From an uncultured Hungatella sp. (GTDB lineage: Bacteria > Bacillota > Clostridia > Lachnospirales > Lachnospiraceae), in NCBI GenBank assembly GCA_910579515.1, contig CAJTUV010000019.1, positions 1-64,000 on the forward strand: a stretch of 64,000 bases of DNA, read 5' to 3'. The notes under the pieces were generated by a model. It was given only the letters and a program-made list of their open reading frames with translations, had not been told where the DNA came from and ran no database searches. This document shows, one piece after another, positions 7,933 to 15,390 of this stretch. Position 1 is the stretch's first letter. Each line of letters opens with the position of its first letter. A program made the translations under genes and the position numbers.

Positions 7933-8256
7933 ATGAATGCCCAGTTTAAAAAAGGGGTTTTGGAATTGATTGTACTGGAATCGGTCCGACAGCGGGACAT
8001 GTATGGCTATGAGCTGGTAGTAGAAGTGTCCAAGGTGGTAGATGTGAACGAGGGGACTATCTATCCGCTTTTGAAACGTTTGACCAATGAACATTATTTT
8101 GAGACGTATCTTCGGGAGTCTACAGAGGGGCCTCCCAGAAAGTATTATCATCTGACTGCTGCAGGAGTGCTGTATCGGGACGAGCTGGAGCAGGAGTGGC
8201 GGGTATTGTCAGAAAAGGTCAGTGGGTTTTTGGATTTTTGTAAAAAGGGAAGTTGA
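7933..8256 (+). CDS. PadR-family transcriptional repressor
   Basis: A 107-residue PadR regulator of the short, single-domain class. It has the usual opening (KKGVLELIVLESV), a winged helix with DMYGYEL and NEGTIYPLLKRL, and the wing RKYYHLT, ending in a short dimerisation helix. The ATG at 7933 follows AAAGGGTGGG. The first gene of a three-gene unit with a HAAS/DUF1700 protein and an exported protein, a common arrangement in which PadR controls an envelope-stress or antimicrobial-response membrane module. The overlapping palindrome and promoter upstream suggest autoregulation. Inducer unknown. Confidence 0.85.
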   Translation: MNAQFKKGVLELIVLESVRQRDMYGYELVVEVSKVVDVNEGTIYPLLKRLTNEHYFETYLRESTEGPPRKYYHLTAAGVLYRDELEQEWRVLSEKVSGFLDFCKKGS

Positions 8257-8291
8257 GAATCCGTGTTATAGGAGAGCAGAGGGGAAAAGAA

Positions 8292-9236
8292 ATGGATAAG
8301 AAAACATTTTTGTCAGAATTGAAGCGTTCGCTTTCTGTGCTTCAGGAAGAGGAGCTGCAGGATATTATCAGCGAATATGAGCAACACATTGACTTAAAGG
8401 TGGAAAACGGTTTGTCTGAGGAGGAGGCTATTGCAGATTTTGGAAGTTTGGCGGATTTGAAGGCGGAGATTCTGGAAGCCTATCATGTCAGGGCTGATTT
8501 TAACGCGGCCTCTGAGGGAAGTAAAGGAAATGACAGTAAGAGGCCGATTGGAGATTTCCAGAAGAAAGGCAGTCGTTCATTAAAGGGGTTTTTGGAGCGT
8601 ATGAGAAGAGATCTAATGAGGGCCGGAAAGATGGTATGGGAAGGTATTTCCGTGGCAGGGAGAGGAATCTGGAAAGGTGTGAAATGGGGAAAACGACAGA
8701 TATGCCGTCCGTTTATGTGGATTTGGAGAGTGGGAAAGAGCACAGAAGAAAAGGGGGAATTTGAAGGGAAGCAGAGTTATTCTTTCGGGTTTAGAGGAAA
8801 AGGCAAAAGTCAGGAGAAAAGAAATATGGAAAGAACAAGAGAAAAAGAAGGCGATATGTTTCATACAGTAGGCAGAGTGATAGGAAGAGGATTTCACTGG
8901 TGTATATCTGCGGTCATATGGTGCATTCGTCTGGGATGGAATATAGGGTGTGTTTTAGCTTCGCTTTTGGTAGGAGCATTCGGTCTGTTTTGTCTGTACG
9001 GTCTGGGGATTTTGGCAGTGCTGCTGCCTAAGGGATATCCGCTGCTTGGAATCACGATTGGCTGTCTGGGAATGGTTCTCTGCCTATTCTCACTGACTGG
9101 CTTTGGATTCACCTTATTGTGGCGTTCCGACGGAAAAAGAAAAAAAGACAGGGAACGGCCAGAAGGCATCAGGGGGGACGAGAACCAAGACATAGAGGGA
9201 TTTGGATTAGAAGTGGAGGGCGAGCAACATGCGTAA
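8292..9236 (+). CDS. HAAS/DUF1700 membrane protein
   Basis: About 314 residues. Residues 1-75 form the HAAS helical domain (FLSELKRSL, EEEAIADFGSL), usually found with PadR regulators. A long, very basic and charged linker (about residues 85-195) follows, and then a C-terminal membrane part with three or so hydrophobic segments (from IWCIRLGW to GFTLLWRS). I prefer the ATG at 8292; the upstream TTG at 8253 would overlap the padR stop and lacks spacing for a ribosome binding site. The long linker is unusual for the family. It overlaps the next gene by 8 nt. A role in membrane signalling or stress response is inferred from the PadR partner. Confidence 0.7.
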   Translation: MDKKTFLSELKRSLSVLQEEELQDIISEYEQHIDLKVENGLSEEEAIADFGSLADLKAEILEAYHVRADFNAASEGSKGNDSKRPIGDFQKKGSRSLKGFLERMRRDLMRAGKMVWEGISVAGRGIWKGVKWGKRQICRPFMWIWRVGKSTEEKGEFEGKQSYSFGFRGKGKSQEKRNMERTREKEGDMFHTVGRVIGRGFHWCISAVIWCIRLGWNIGCVLASLLVGAFGLFCLYGLGILAVLLPKGYPLLGITIGCLGMVLCLFSLTGFGFTLLWRSDGKRKKDRERPEGIRGDENQDIEGFGLEVEGEQHA

Positions 9237-9822
9237 TGTACAGAAGATATTGATTGGGGTCTTTGTGGCTGGAGTGGTATTAGGCGGAATCGGGACAGGG
9301 ATTGCGTTGGAGGAGTTCTCGGATTTAAGATATGGAGGGAGGACGGTAGTTGGGGAAGAACATTTGGTGACCAGGGAACTGGATTTTCACTTTCCGATAG
9401 AGGGGAAGACTTTGATTTTAGGATATAATTACAATGGAAGCCTGAAACAAGAGGAATTGCTTGTGGAGGATATAACTGTGCCTGTGGGGACAATTCGTTA
9501 TGAGGTGACTTATAATGAGCAGGTTGTGAAACCCTTTCTTCAGTTTGATGAGTATGAAGAGGAAGAGGTGGAAGAGGAGATTTGGGAGGAGGAGGAAACG
9601 GAGTCTGAAAAGAATGAACCAGTTTATGCAGGAATCCTTCGGTTAAGGGCTTCCTACATAGGGGACGGATTTGAATTGTTTATGGAGAATAAAGACAGAA
9701 TTTTGGAGGAGCTAAGACAAAAAAAGCTGTCCAGCTATGAATTGGCAGAGATAACAAACTTAAGAATCCGAGTAAATCCTGAGACTATGAAATATATTGA
9801 GGATGGGCTTTCCAGTTATTAG
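9229..9822 (+). CDS. membrane-anchored extracytoplasmic protein of a PadR-HAAS operon
   Basis: A 197-residue protein with one N-terminal hydrophobic segment (residues 7-28), either signal anchor or uncleaved signal, then a beta-rich extracytoplasmic part. An acidic stretch (about residues 105-130) is dominated by Glu. Position and anchor resemble the DUF4097-type proteins that often follow HAAS genes, but I do not see the typical DUF4097 repeat pattern, so the family is uncertain. The start overlaps the HAAS gene by 8 nt, implying coupled translation. Function unknown. Confidence 0.6.
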   Translation: MRNVQKILIGVFVAGVVLGGIGTGIALEEFSDLRYGGRTVVGEEHLVTRELDFHFPIEGKTLILGYNYNGSLKQEELLVEDITVPVGTIRYEVTYNEQVVKPFLQFDEYEEEEVEEEIWEEEETESEKNEPVYAGILRLRASYIGDGFELFMENKDRILEELRQKKLSSYELAEITNLRIRVNPETMKYIEDGLSSY

Positions 9823-9843
9823 AGGAAAGCTCTGAGCAGCGTC

Positions 9844-10401
9844 TCAGAAAAATAAATGCTCCACCAAAATCTTTGCTCCGATTAGAAGCAGAATGAATCC
9901 TCCTACGAACTCGGCTTTGGATTTATACCTGCTTCCAAATATAGTCCCCACTTTAACTCCCACGACAGACAGGAAAAATGTGATAACTCCGATAAAGCAG
10001 ACGGCTGGAACAATCTGCACCTTCAGAAAAGCAAAGGTGACGCCAACAGCCAGAGCGTCAATACTTGTGGCTATGGCAAGAATAACCATATCCTTAAAAG
10101 CCACAGAGGAGTCAAGATTCTCCAGCTCTTTATCCATGGATTCTTTTATCATGTTGCCGCCGATGACAGCCAGCAGGATAAAGGCAATCCAGTGGTCGTA
10201 ACTAGCGATAGCGTCTTGAAAACGGGAGCCTAAAAGGTAACCAAGGAAAGGCATTATGCCCTGGAATCCGCCAAAATACAGGCCGATTACCAGGGCGTTT
10301 TTCCTATTCATTTTCTGCATGGACAGACCTTTGCAGATCGAAACTGCAAAGGCATCCATAGATAAACCCACTGCGATGAGAAATAGTTCTGTTAAGGACA
10401 T
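9844..10401 (-). CDS. mntP: manganese efflux pump MntP
   Basis: About 185 residues with six membrane segments in two inverted halves, each with a conserved acidic motif: GLSMDAFAVSICKG and ATSIDALAVGVTFA. These are characteristic of the MntP/YebN (DUF204) Mn(II) exporters. I chose the ATG at 10401 (MSLTELF), which follows AGGAGGA; the longer ORF reads back into the upstream gene. It lies 17 bp downstream of a MATE exporter and is probably cotranscribed. I see no yybP-ykoY manganese riboswitch in front of it, so regulation may come from the MATE promoter. Confidence 0.88.
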   Translation of the reverse strand: MSLTELFLIAVGLSMDAFAVSICKGLSMQKMNRKNALVIGLYFGGFQGIMPFLGYLLGSRFQDAIASYDHWIAFILLAVIGGNMIKESMDKELENLDSSVAFKDMVILAIATSIDALAVGVTFAFLKVQIVPAVCFIGVITFFLSVVGVKVGTIFGSRYKSKAEFVGGFILLLIGAKILVEHLFF

Positions 10402-10418
10402 AAAATCTTCCTCCTGCC

Positions 10419-11786
10419 TCAATCCCCAAGGGGTTTGAGTTTTTTTACATAAATTCGTTTTAATAAGATACTGCTTAAGGTTACGGACATAATTTCTGCC
10501 AGCGGAATGGAAAACCACACAGCGTTAAGACCGAACAGCTTTGCAAAGAGAAAAGCCATGGGTAAAATACACACTAACTGTCTGGCAACCGAGGTGATAA
10601 GAGAGTACATACCGTTTCCAAGAGCCTGGAAGACGGAACCTACGATGATGCAGAAGCCAGCGAATAAAAAGCTGAGGCTGATAATGCGCAGAGCAGGGAT
10701 ACCGATTTCCAGCATATGTTCAGAAGCATTAAACAGCATGAGAAGCTTTTCTGGAAAAATCTGGAAAATGACAAGACCAACCAGCATAATGGAAACGGCG
10801 GTCAGGATGCTTAACTTGATGGTTCCAATAATTCGTTTCTTTTGGCGGGCGCCGTAATTGTAGGCGATGATGGGAATCATTCCATTGTTGAGTCCAAAGA
10901 TCGGCATAAAAATAAAGCTTTGAAGTTTGAAGTAAACACCGAACACAGAGACTGCGGTTTCAGAGAACATAATCAAAATTTTGTTCATGCCAAAAGTCAT
11001 GACAGAGGAAATAGACTGCATGATAATGGAAGGCACGCCTACCTGATAAATGGTCCGAATGATAGGGCCCTGGGGCCGGAAATTTCTAAAGTGCATATGG
11101 ACGTCAGGATTCTTGCAGCTATTAAAATATAATGATAGCAACATGGCTACAATCTGTCCGATCACCGTAGCGGCGGCTGCTCCTCGGATGCCCATTTTAG
11201 GAGCGCCCAAAAGACCAAAGATCAGGATGGGATCCAGGATGATGTTGATGATGGCTCCGGTTCCCTGGGTAATCATACTGTAAAAGGTGCGGCCTGTGGA
11301 TTGAAGAATGCGCTCGTTCATCATCTCTAAAAAAATTCCAAAGGAAAACGTGCAGCAGATGAATAAATACTGAGTGCCATATTCTACAATATTGGTATTT
11401 GAAGTCTGGCTCTGGAAAAAGACACCAGCTCCAAAAAGACCAAACAGGCAGAAGGCCAGGTAACTGAGAAATGCCAGAAACAGGCCGTTTTCAGCAGTCT
11501 GATCTGCAGTCTTCTGATTTTTTTCTCCCAGAGATCGGGATAAAAGCGCATTGACGCCGACGCAGGTTCCGGCGGATACGGCAATCATCAGGTTTTGCAC
11601 AGGAAAGGCAAGGGACACGGCGGTCAATGCGTCCTCTCCGATCTGTGCCACAAAGATACTGTCGATAATATTGTACATGGCCTGCACCAGCATGGAGATA
11701 ATCATGGGCAGGGACATAGAAAAAAGAAGCTTTCCTACGGGCATAGCGCCCATTTTATTTTGTGGTGATGTGATTTGTTCAGACAT
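10419..11786 (-). CDS. MATE-family multidrug/cation exporter
   Basis: A 455-residue inner-membrane protein with about 12 membrane helices in two repeats, matching MATE exporters (MepA/NorM-like): MSLPMIISMLVQAMYNIID near residue 24, AGTCVGVNALLSRSLG near 72, and the second-half counterpart GLNNGMIPIIAYNYGA. These usually extrude drugs or metabolites using Na+ or H+. Start ATG at 11786 with AAAAGGGGG upstream. Divergent from the T-box/aspS2 unit and followed by mntP. The substrate cannot be predicted. Confidence 0.88.
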   Translation of the reverse strand: MSEQITSPQNKMGAMPVGKLLFSMSLPMIISMLVQAMYNIIDSIFVAQIGEDALTAVSLAFPVQNLMIAVSAGTCVGVNALLSRSLGEKNQKTADQTAENGLFLAFLSYLAFCLFGLFGAGVFFQSQTSNTNIVEYGTQYLFICCTFSFGIFLEMMNERILQSTGRTFYSMITQGTGAIINIILDPILIFGLLGAPKMGIRGAAAATVIGQIVAMLLSLYFNSCKNPDVHMHFRNFRPQGPIIRTIYQVGVPSIIMQSISSVMTFGMNKILIMFSETAVSVFGVYFKLQSFIFMPIFGLNNGMIPIIAYNYGARQKKRIIGTIKLSILTAVSIMLVGLVIFQIFPEKLLMLFNASEHMLEIGIPALRIISLSFLFAGFCIIVGSVFQALGNGMYSLITSVARQLVCILPMAFLFAKLFGLNAVWFSIPLAEIMSVTLSSILLKRIYVKKLKPLGD

Positions 11787-11853
11787 TATAGTCCCCCTTT
11801 TCTTTTGCTCATAGTAATTTTAGAGGATTCAGAAGGAAATGTCAACTTTAGTA

Positions 11854-11882
11854 TTGCCAAATAAAATGGATTGTGCTATTAT
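11854..11882 (+). promoter_or_regulatory. promoter of the T-box/aspS2-gatCAB operon
   Basis: TTGCCA (11854-11859), 17-nt spacer, TATTAT (11877-11882). It lies directly upstream of the structured leader. Confidence 0.6.
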
Positions 11883-11885
11883 TAT

Positions 11886-12178
11886 TCGAAATAAATAGAG
11901 CAATGGCAGAGAAGGAGACTCTTGCCAAGGAACTTGACAGGAAGAGGGCGTCACCGACTGAGAGCGCCGTCATGAGGGAGATGGTAAAGGGAACACTCTG
12001 GAGCCGGTATGCCGAACCTGCTGTGATTTTACGGTTTCGTAGGCATATCCGTTTGGCGCACGTTATGCGCAGAGAGAGGAGATTTTGCCTTTAAAGTCTC
12101 AACCCGGGTGGTACCGCGGGGATATGTTATATGATGTGATCCCGTCCCAGAATACATAACAGTATTCTGGGACTTTTT
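11886..12178 (+). promoter_or_regulatory. T-box leader, candidate two-codon Asn/Glu sensor
   Basis: The leader ends with the T-box core GGGTGGTACCGCG at 12106-12118, followed by a terminator. Stem I can be traced: TTGCC with GGTAA, and TGAC/GTCA with GGCG/CGCC higher up (about 11925-11975). Below the GGTAA strand is GAAC at 11991-11994, which gives overlapping codons GAA (Glu, 11991-11993) and AAC (Asn, 11992-11994). Overlapping specifiers of this kind are known for the Clostridium acetobutylicum aspS2-gatCAB leader. Uncharged tRNA-Asn (and possibly tRNA-Glu) would stabilise the antiterminator and switch on transamidation genes. The stem drawing is by eye. Confidence 0.85.
12144..12178 (+). 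terminator. T-box regulated intrinsic terminator
   Basis: GTCCCAGAATAC (12144-12155) pairs perfectly with GTATTCTGGGAC (12162-12173), followed by five T. It competes with the antiterminator that contains the T-box sequence. Confidence 0.9.
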
Positions 12179-12217
12179 GTTTATTAAAAAATATCTTCAC
12201 AAAAGGAGGCTTTGAGT

Positions 12218-13549
12218 ATGGAATTTTTGGAAGGAATGAAGGACAAGGATTTTATTGAGGTTTTTGATCTTTTTAATGGAAGCCATGTGGGGGAAACAGT
12301 AAAGCTTCGGGGAATGGTTCATGTGATCCGCCACATGGGAGAAGTGTCTTTTGTGATTTTGAGAAGAGCACAAGGGCTGTTGCAGTGTGTATACGAACAG
12401 GACAGCATGACTTTTTCTATCAAAGATCTGAAGGAGGAGTCTGCTGTGGAGGTATCTGGAGTAGTGGTGTTGGAGAAGCGGGCTCCTGGCAAAGTTGAGG
12501 TTCGGATGACAAATCTTCGGGTTTTGTCAGAGCCGGCCAGGGTTCTTCCTATTGCCATCAATAAGCAGAAGATGAATACCTCTCTGGAAGCAAAGCTGGC
12601 TCTGCGCCCCATTGCACTTCGGAATTTAAGGGAGCGTGCAAAGTTTAAGATTCAGGAAGGAGTTGTGAGAGGATTCCGAGAGTTTCTTCACAGTCAGGGC
12701 TTCACGGAGATTCATACGCCGAAGATTGTAGCCAGAGGTGCAGAAGGCGGTTCCAATGTTTTTAAGCTGGACTATTTTAACAAGAAGGCGGAGCTGGGGC
12801 AAAGCCCTCAGTTTTACAAACAGACTATGGTAGGAATTTATGATCGGGTGTATGAGACGGCTCCTGTATTTCGGGCGGAAAAGCATAATACAACGAGACA
12901 TCTGAATGAGTATGTCAGCTTGGACTTTGAGATGGGATATATTGACGGATTTGAAGATATTATGGCCATGGAGACTGGCTTTTTGCAGTATACCATGAGG
13001 TTGTTGGAAAAGGAGTATAAAAAGGAGCTGGATTTACTGGAAGTGACATTGCCAAAGACTGACCGGATTCCCATGGTTCGGTTTGACAGAGCCAAGGAAC
13101 TTGTCTCAGAAAAATATCATAGGAAAATTAAAAACCCTTACGATTTGGAGCCAGAAGAGGAGATTTTAATTGGACGATATTTTAAAGAAGAGCATGATAG
13201 TGATTTTGTGTTTGTGACCCACTATCCCACGAAGAAACGGCCCTTTTATGCCATGGACGACCCGACAGACCCCAGGTTTACATTAAGTTTTGATCTGCTG
13301 TTGAAAGGATTGGAAGTAACAACTGGTGGTCAGAGGATTCACAGTTATGAAGAGATTCTGAAAAAGATGGAACAGCGGAACATGGACCCTTCTGATATTG
13401 AGTCTTATCTGATGATTTTTAAATATGGGATGCCGCCTCACGGCGGACTTGGGATTGGACTGGAACGTCTGACCATGCGTTTGTTAGAGGAACAAAATGT
13501 GAGAGAAACATCTCTGTTTCCAAGAGATGTAACAAGATTAGAGCCTTAA
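12218..13549 (+). CDS. aspS: archaeal-type aspartyl-tRNA synthetase, probably non-discriminating (AspRS2)
   Basis: About 443 residues: N-terminal OB-fold anticodon-binding domain (1-105), then a class II catalytic core with motif 2 (FRAEKHNTTRHLNEY) and motif 3 (GLGIGLERLTM). The length and lack of the bacterial insertion domain mark the archaeal/eukaryotic type. By recalled alignment to archaeal enzymes, the two residues that separate discriminating from non-discriminating forms are His35 and Pro90 here, the non-discriminating pair. It would therefore also make Asp-tRNA(Asn), which GatCAB converts to Asn-tRNA(Asn). The ATG at 12218 has AAAGGAGG eight bases upstream. First gene of the T-box operon. 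Confidence 0.88.
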   Translation: MEFLEGMKDKDFIEVFDLFNGSHVGETVKLRGMVHVIRHMGEVSFVILRRAQGLLQCVYEQDSMTFSIKDLKEESAVEVSGVVVLEKRAPGKVEVRMTNLRVLSEPARVLPIAINKQKMNTSLEAKLALRPIALRNLRERAKFKIQEGVVRGFREFLHSQGFTEIHTPKIVARGAEGGSNVFKLDYFNKKAELGQSPQFYKQTMVGIYDRVYETAPVFRAEKHNTTRHLNEYVSLDFEMGYIDGFEDIMAMETGFLQYTMRLLEKEYKKELDLLEVTLPKTDRIPMVRFDRAKELVSEKYHRKIKNPYDLEPEEEILIGRYFKEEHDSDFVFVTHYPTKKRPFYAMDDPTDPRFTLSFDLLLKGLEVTTGGQRIHSYEEILKKMEQRNMDPSDIESYLMIFKYGMPPHGGLGIGLERLTMRLLEEQNVRETSLFPRDVTRLEP

Positions 13550-13575
13550 GGCGCAGCTAAAAGGAGAGAAAAATC

Positions 13576-13869
13576 ATGGCAAATACTATAAGTGATGAGA
13601 CCATTGAGTACGTAGGAATTTTGGCTAAGCTGGAACTTTCTTCAGAGGAAAAAGAGGCGGCGAAAAAGGATATGGGAAGGATGCTGGATTATATTGACAT
13701 GCTGAATCAGCTGGATACCAGCGGGGTAGAGCCTATGTCTCATGTGTTTACAAGAAATAATGTGTTTCGGGAAGATATAGTGACCAATGGAGACGACAGA
13801 GAAAACATGCTGAAAAATGCGCCAGATTGTAAAGAGGGGGCTTTTAAGGTTCCTAAAACAGTGGAATAG
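13576..13869 (+). CDS. gatC: Asp/Glu-tRNA amidotransferase subunit C
   Basis: A 97-residue GatC, the small subunit that wraps around GatA and stabilises the GatCAB complex. It has the typical opening (ISDETIEYVGILAKLELS) and the central MLDYIDMLNQLDTSGVEPMSHV region (residues ~35-57), ending in FKVPKTVE. ATG at 13576 with AAAGGAGAG upstream. Second gene of the aspS2-gatCAB operon, 26 bp after aspS. Confidence 0.93.
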   Translation: MANTISDETIEYVGILAKLELSSEEKEAAKKDMGRMLDYIDMLNQLDTSGVEPMSHVFTRNNVFREDIVTNGDDRENMLKNAPDCKEGAFKVPKTVE

Positions 13870-13896
13870 AGAAGAGGCCAGAAGGGAGTGACAGTT

Positions 13897-15390
13897 ATGA
13901 GCAGGTTGTTAGATTTGACTGCTGTCCAGTTAGGCAGAAAAATAAAGGAGAGAGAGGTTGGAGTGGAGGAAGGGGTGAAGGCCTGCCTGGACCAGATAGA
14001 GAAACTGGAGCCGGCTCTGCACGCCTTTGTTACTATTGACAAAGAAGGCGCGCTAAGACAGGCGGCGATGGTACAAAAACAGATTGACCAGGGGGACTTA
14101 AAAGGACCCCTGGCCGGAGTTCCGGTGGCTGTAAAGGATAATCTGTGCACAGAGGGGCTGCTTACTACTTGCAGCTCAAAAATTTTATACAATTTTGTCC
14201 CCACCTATTCTGCAGAGGCTGTGGTCAGGCTGAAGGAGGCAGGGGCTGTGATTTTGGGGAAAACCAATATGGATGAGTTTGCCATGGGAAGCACAACGGA
14301 AACCTCTGCTTATGGGGCGACCACAAATCCGTGGAATACAGACCATGTGCCAGGCGGTTCCTCTGGCGGTTCCTGTGCGGCTGTGGCGGCTGAAGAATGT
14401 TTTTATGCCCTTGGATCTGACACAGGCGGATCGATCCGCCAGCCCAGCTCTTTTTGCGGCGTCACAGGAATAAAACCTACCTATGGAACTGTGTCAAGAT
14501 ATGGCCTCATTGCCTATGGTTCTTCTCTGGACCAGATTGGACCGATAGCCAAAGATGTGACAGACTGCGTGGCTATTTTGGAAACGATTGCCTCCTGTGA
14601 CCGAAAGGACAGCACTTCATTTCCAAGGAAGGACTTAGACTTTACCTCCGCTCTGGTTGATGATGTTAAGGGGCTGCGTATTGGGATTCCTAAGGACTAT
14701 TTTGGAGAAGGTCTGGAGGAAGAGGTGAAAGAAGCTGTTCTTCTTGGAGCCAGAATGCTGAAGGAAAAAGGCGCGGCAGTGGAAGAGTTTGATTTAAGCC
14801 TGGTGGAGTACGCGATTCCGGCTTATTACGTTATTGCCTCTGCAGAGGCCAGTTCAAACTTGTCCCGATTCGACGGCGTAAAATATGGGCTGCGGGCGAA
14901 AGAATATGAGGGGCTTCACAATCTGTATAAGAAAAGTCGCTCGGAAGGCTTTGGCCCAGAGGTGAAAAGAAGAATCATGCTGGGATCTTTTGTTCTCAGC
15001 TCCGGCTACTATGATGCATATTATTTGAAGGCTCTGCGTACAAAGGCATTGATAAAAAAAGCGTTTGACAAGGCTTTTGAGCGCTACGATGTGATTTTGG
15101 GACCGGCCGCACCTTCTACGGCGCCCAGACTGGGACAGTCTTTGGGAGATCCTCTAAAAATGTATTTGGGGGATATTTATACCGTATCTGTAAACCTGGC
15201 CGGCCTTCCGGCAATGACGGTTCCCTGTGGGAAGGATAAGAAGGGGCTGCCTATCGGTCTCCAGCTTATCAGCGACTGTTTCCAGGAAAAAAAGATGATC
15301 CAGGCAGGATATGCTTTTGAGCAGACGAGAAGATATGAAGGGCCTGAAATTGCCAGAGAAAGGGGTAAGATCAATGAGCAGACAGTATGA
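13897..15390 (+). CDS. gatA: Asp/Glu-tRNA amidotransferase subunit A
   Basis: About 497 residues of the amidase-signature family; it hydrolyses glutamine and supplies ammonia to GatB. The Ser-cisSer-Lys triad is intact: Lys80 in AVKDNLCTEG, Ser155 in PGGSSGGSC, Ser179 in DTGGSIRQPSSFCG. I chose the ATG at 13897, which follows AAGGGAG; an in-frame GTG at 13888 overlaps it. Between gatC and gatB, overlapping gatB by 17 nt. Normal length for the family. Confidence 0.94.
   Translation: MSRLLDLTAVQLGRKIKEREVGVEEGVKACLDQIEKLEPALHAFVTIDKEGALRQAAMVQKQIDQGDLKGPLAGVPVAVKDNLCTEGLLTTCSSKILYNFVPTYSAEAVVRLKEAGAVILGKTNMDEFAMGSTTETSAYGATTNPWNTDHVPGGSSGGSCAAVAAEECFYALGSDTGGSIRQPSSFCGVTGIKPTYGTVSRYGLIAYGSSLDQIGPIAKDVTDCVAILETIASCDRKDSTSFPRKDLDFTSALVDDVKGLRIGIPKDYFGEGLEEEVKEAVLLGARMLKEKGAAVEEFDLSLVEYAIPAYYVIASAEASSNLSRFDGVKYGLRAKEYEGLHNLYKKSRSEGFGPEVKRRIMLGSFVLSSGYYDAYYLKALRTKALIKKAFDKAFERYDVILGPAAPSTAPRLGQSLGDPLKMYLGDIYTVSVNLAGLPAMTVPCGKDKKGLPIGLQLISDCFQEKKMIQAGYAFEQTRRYEGPEIARERGKINEQTV

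Noticed and set aside
7689..8000. Minus-strand ORF across the palindromic element
   Set aside because: It runs through perfect inverted repeats and into padR; the peptide looks random.
8253..8291. Upstream TTG start for the HAAS protein
   Set aside because: It overlaps the padR stop and the first 13 residues do not fit the HAAS domain, which begins MDKKTFLSEL at 8292.
10402..10418. Possible manganese (yybP-ykoY) riboswitch before mntP
   Set aside because: Only 17 bp separate mntP from the MATE gene; there is no room for the structure.
11873..12094. Short ORF in the aspS leader
   Set aside because: It lies wholly in the T-box structure and has no ribosome binding site or protein-like pattern.
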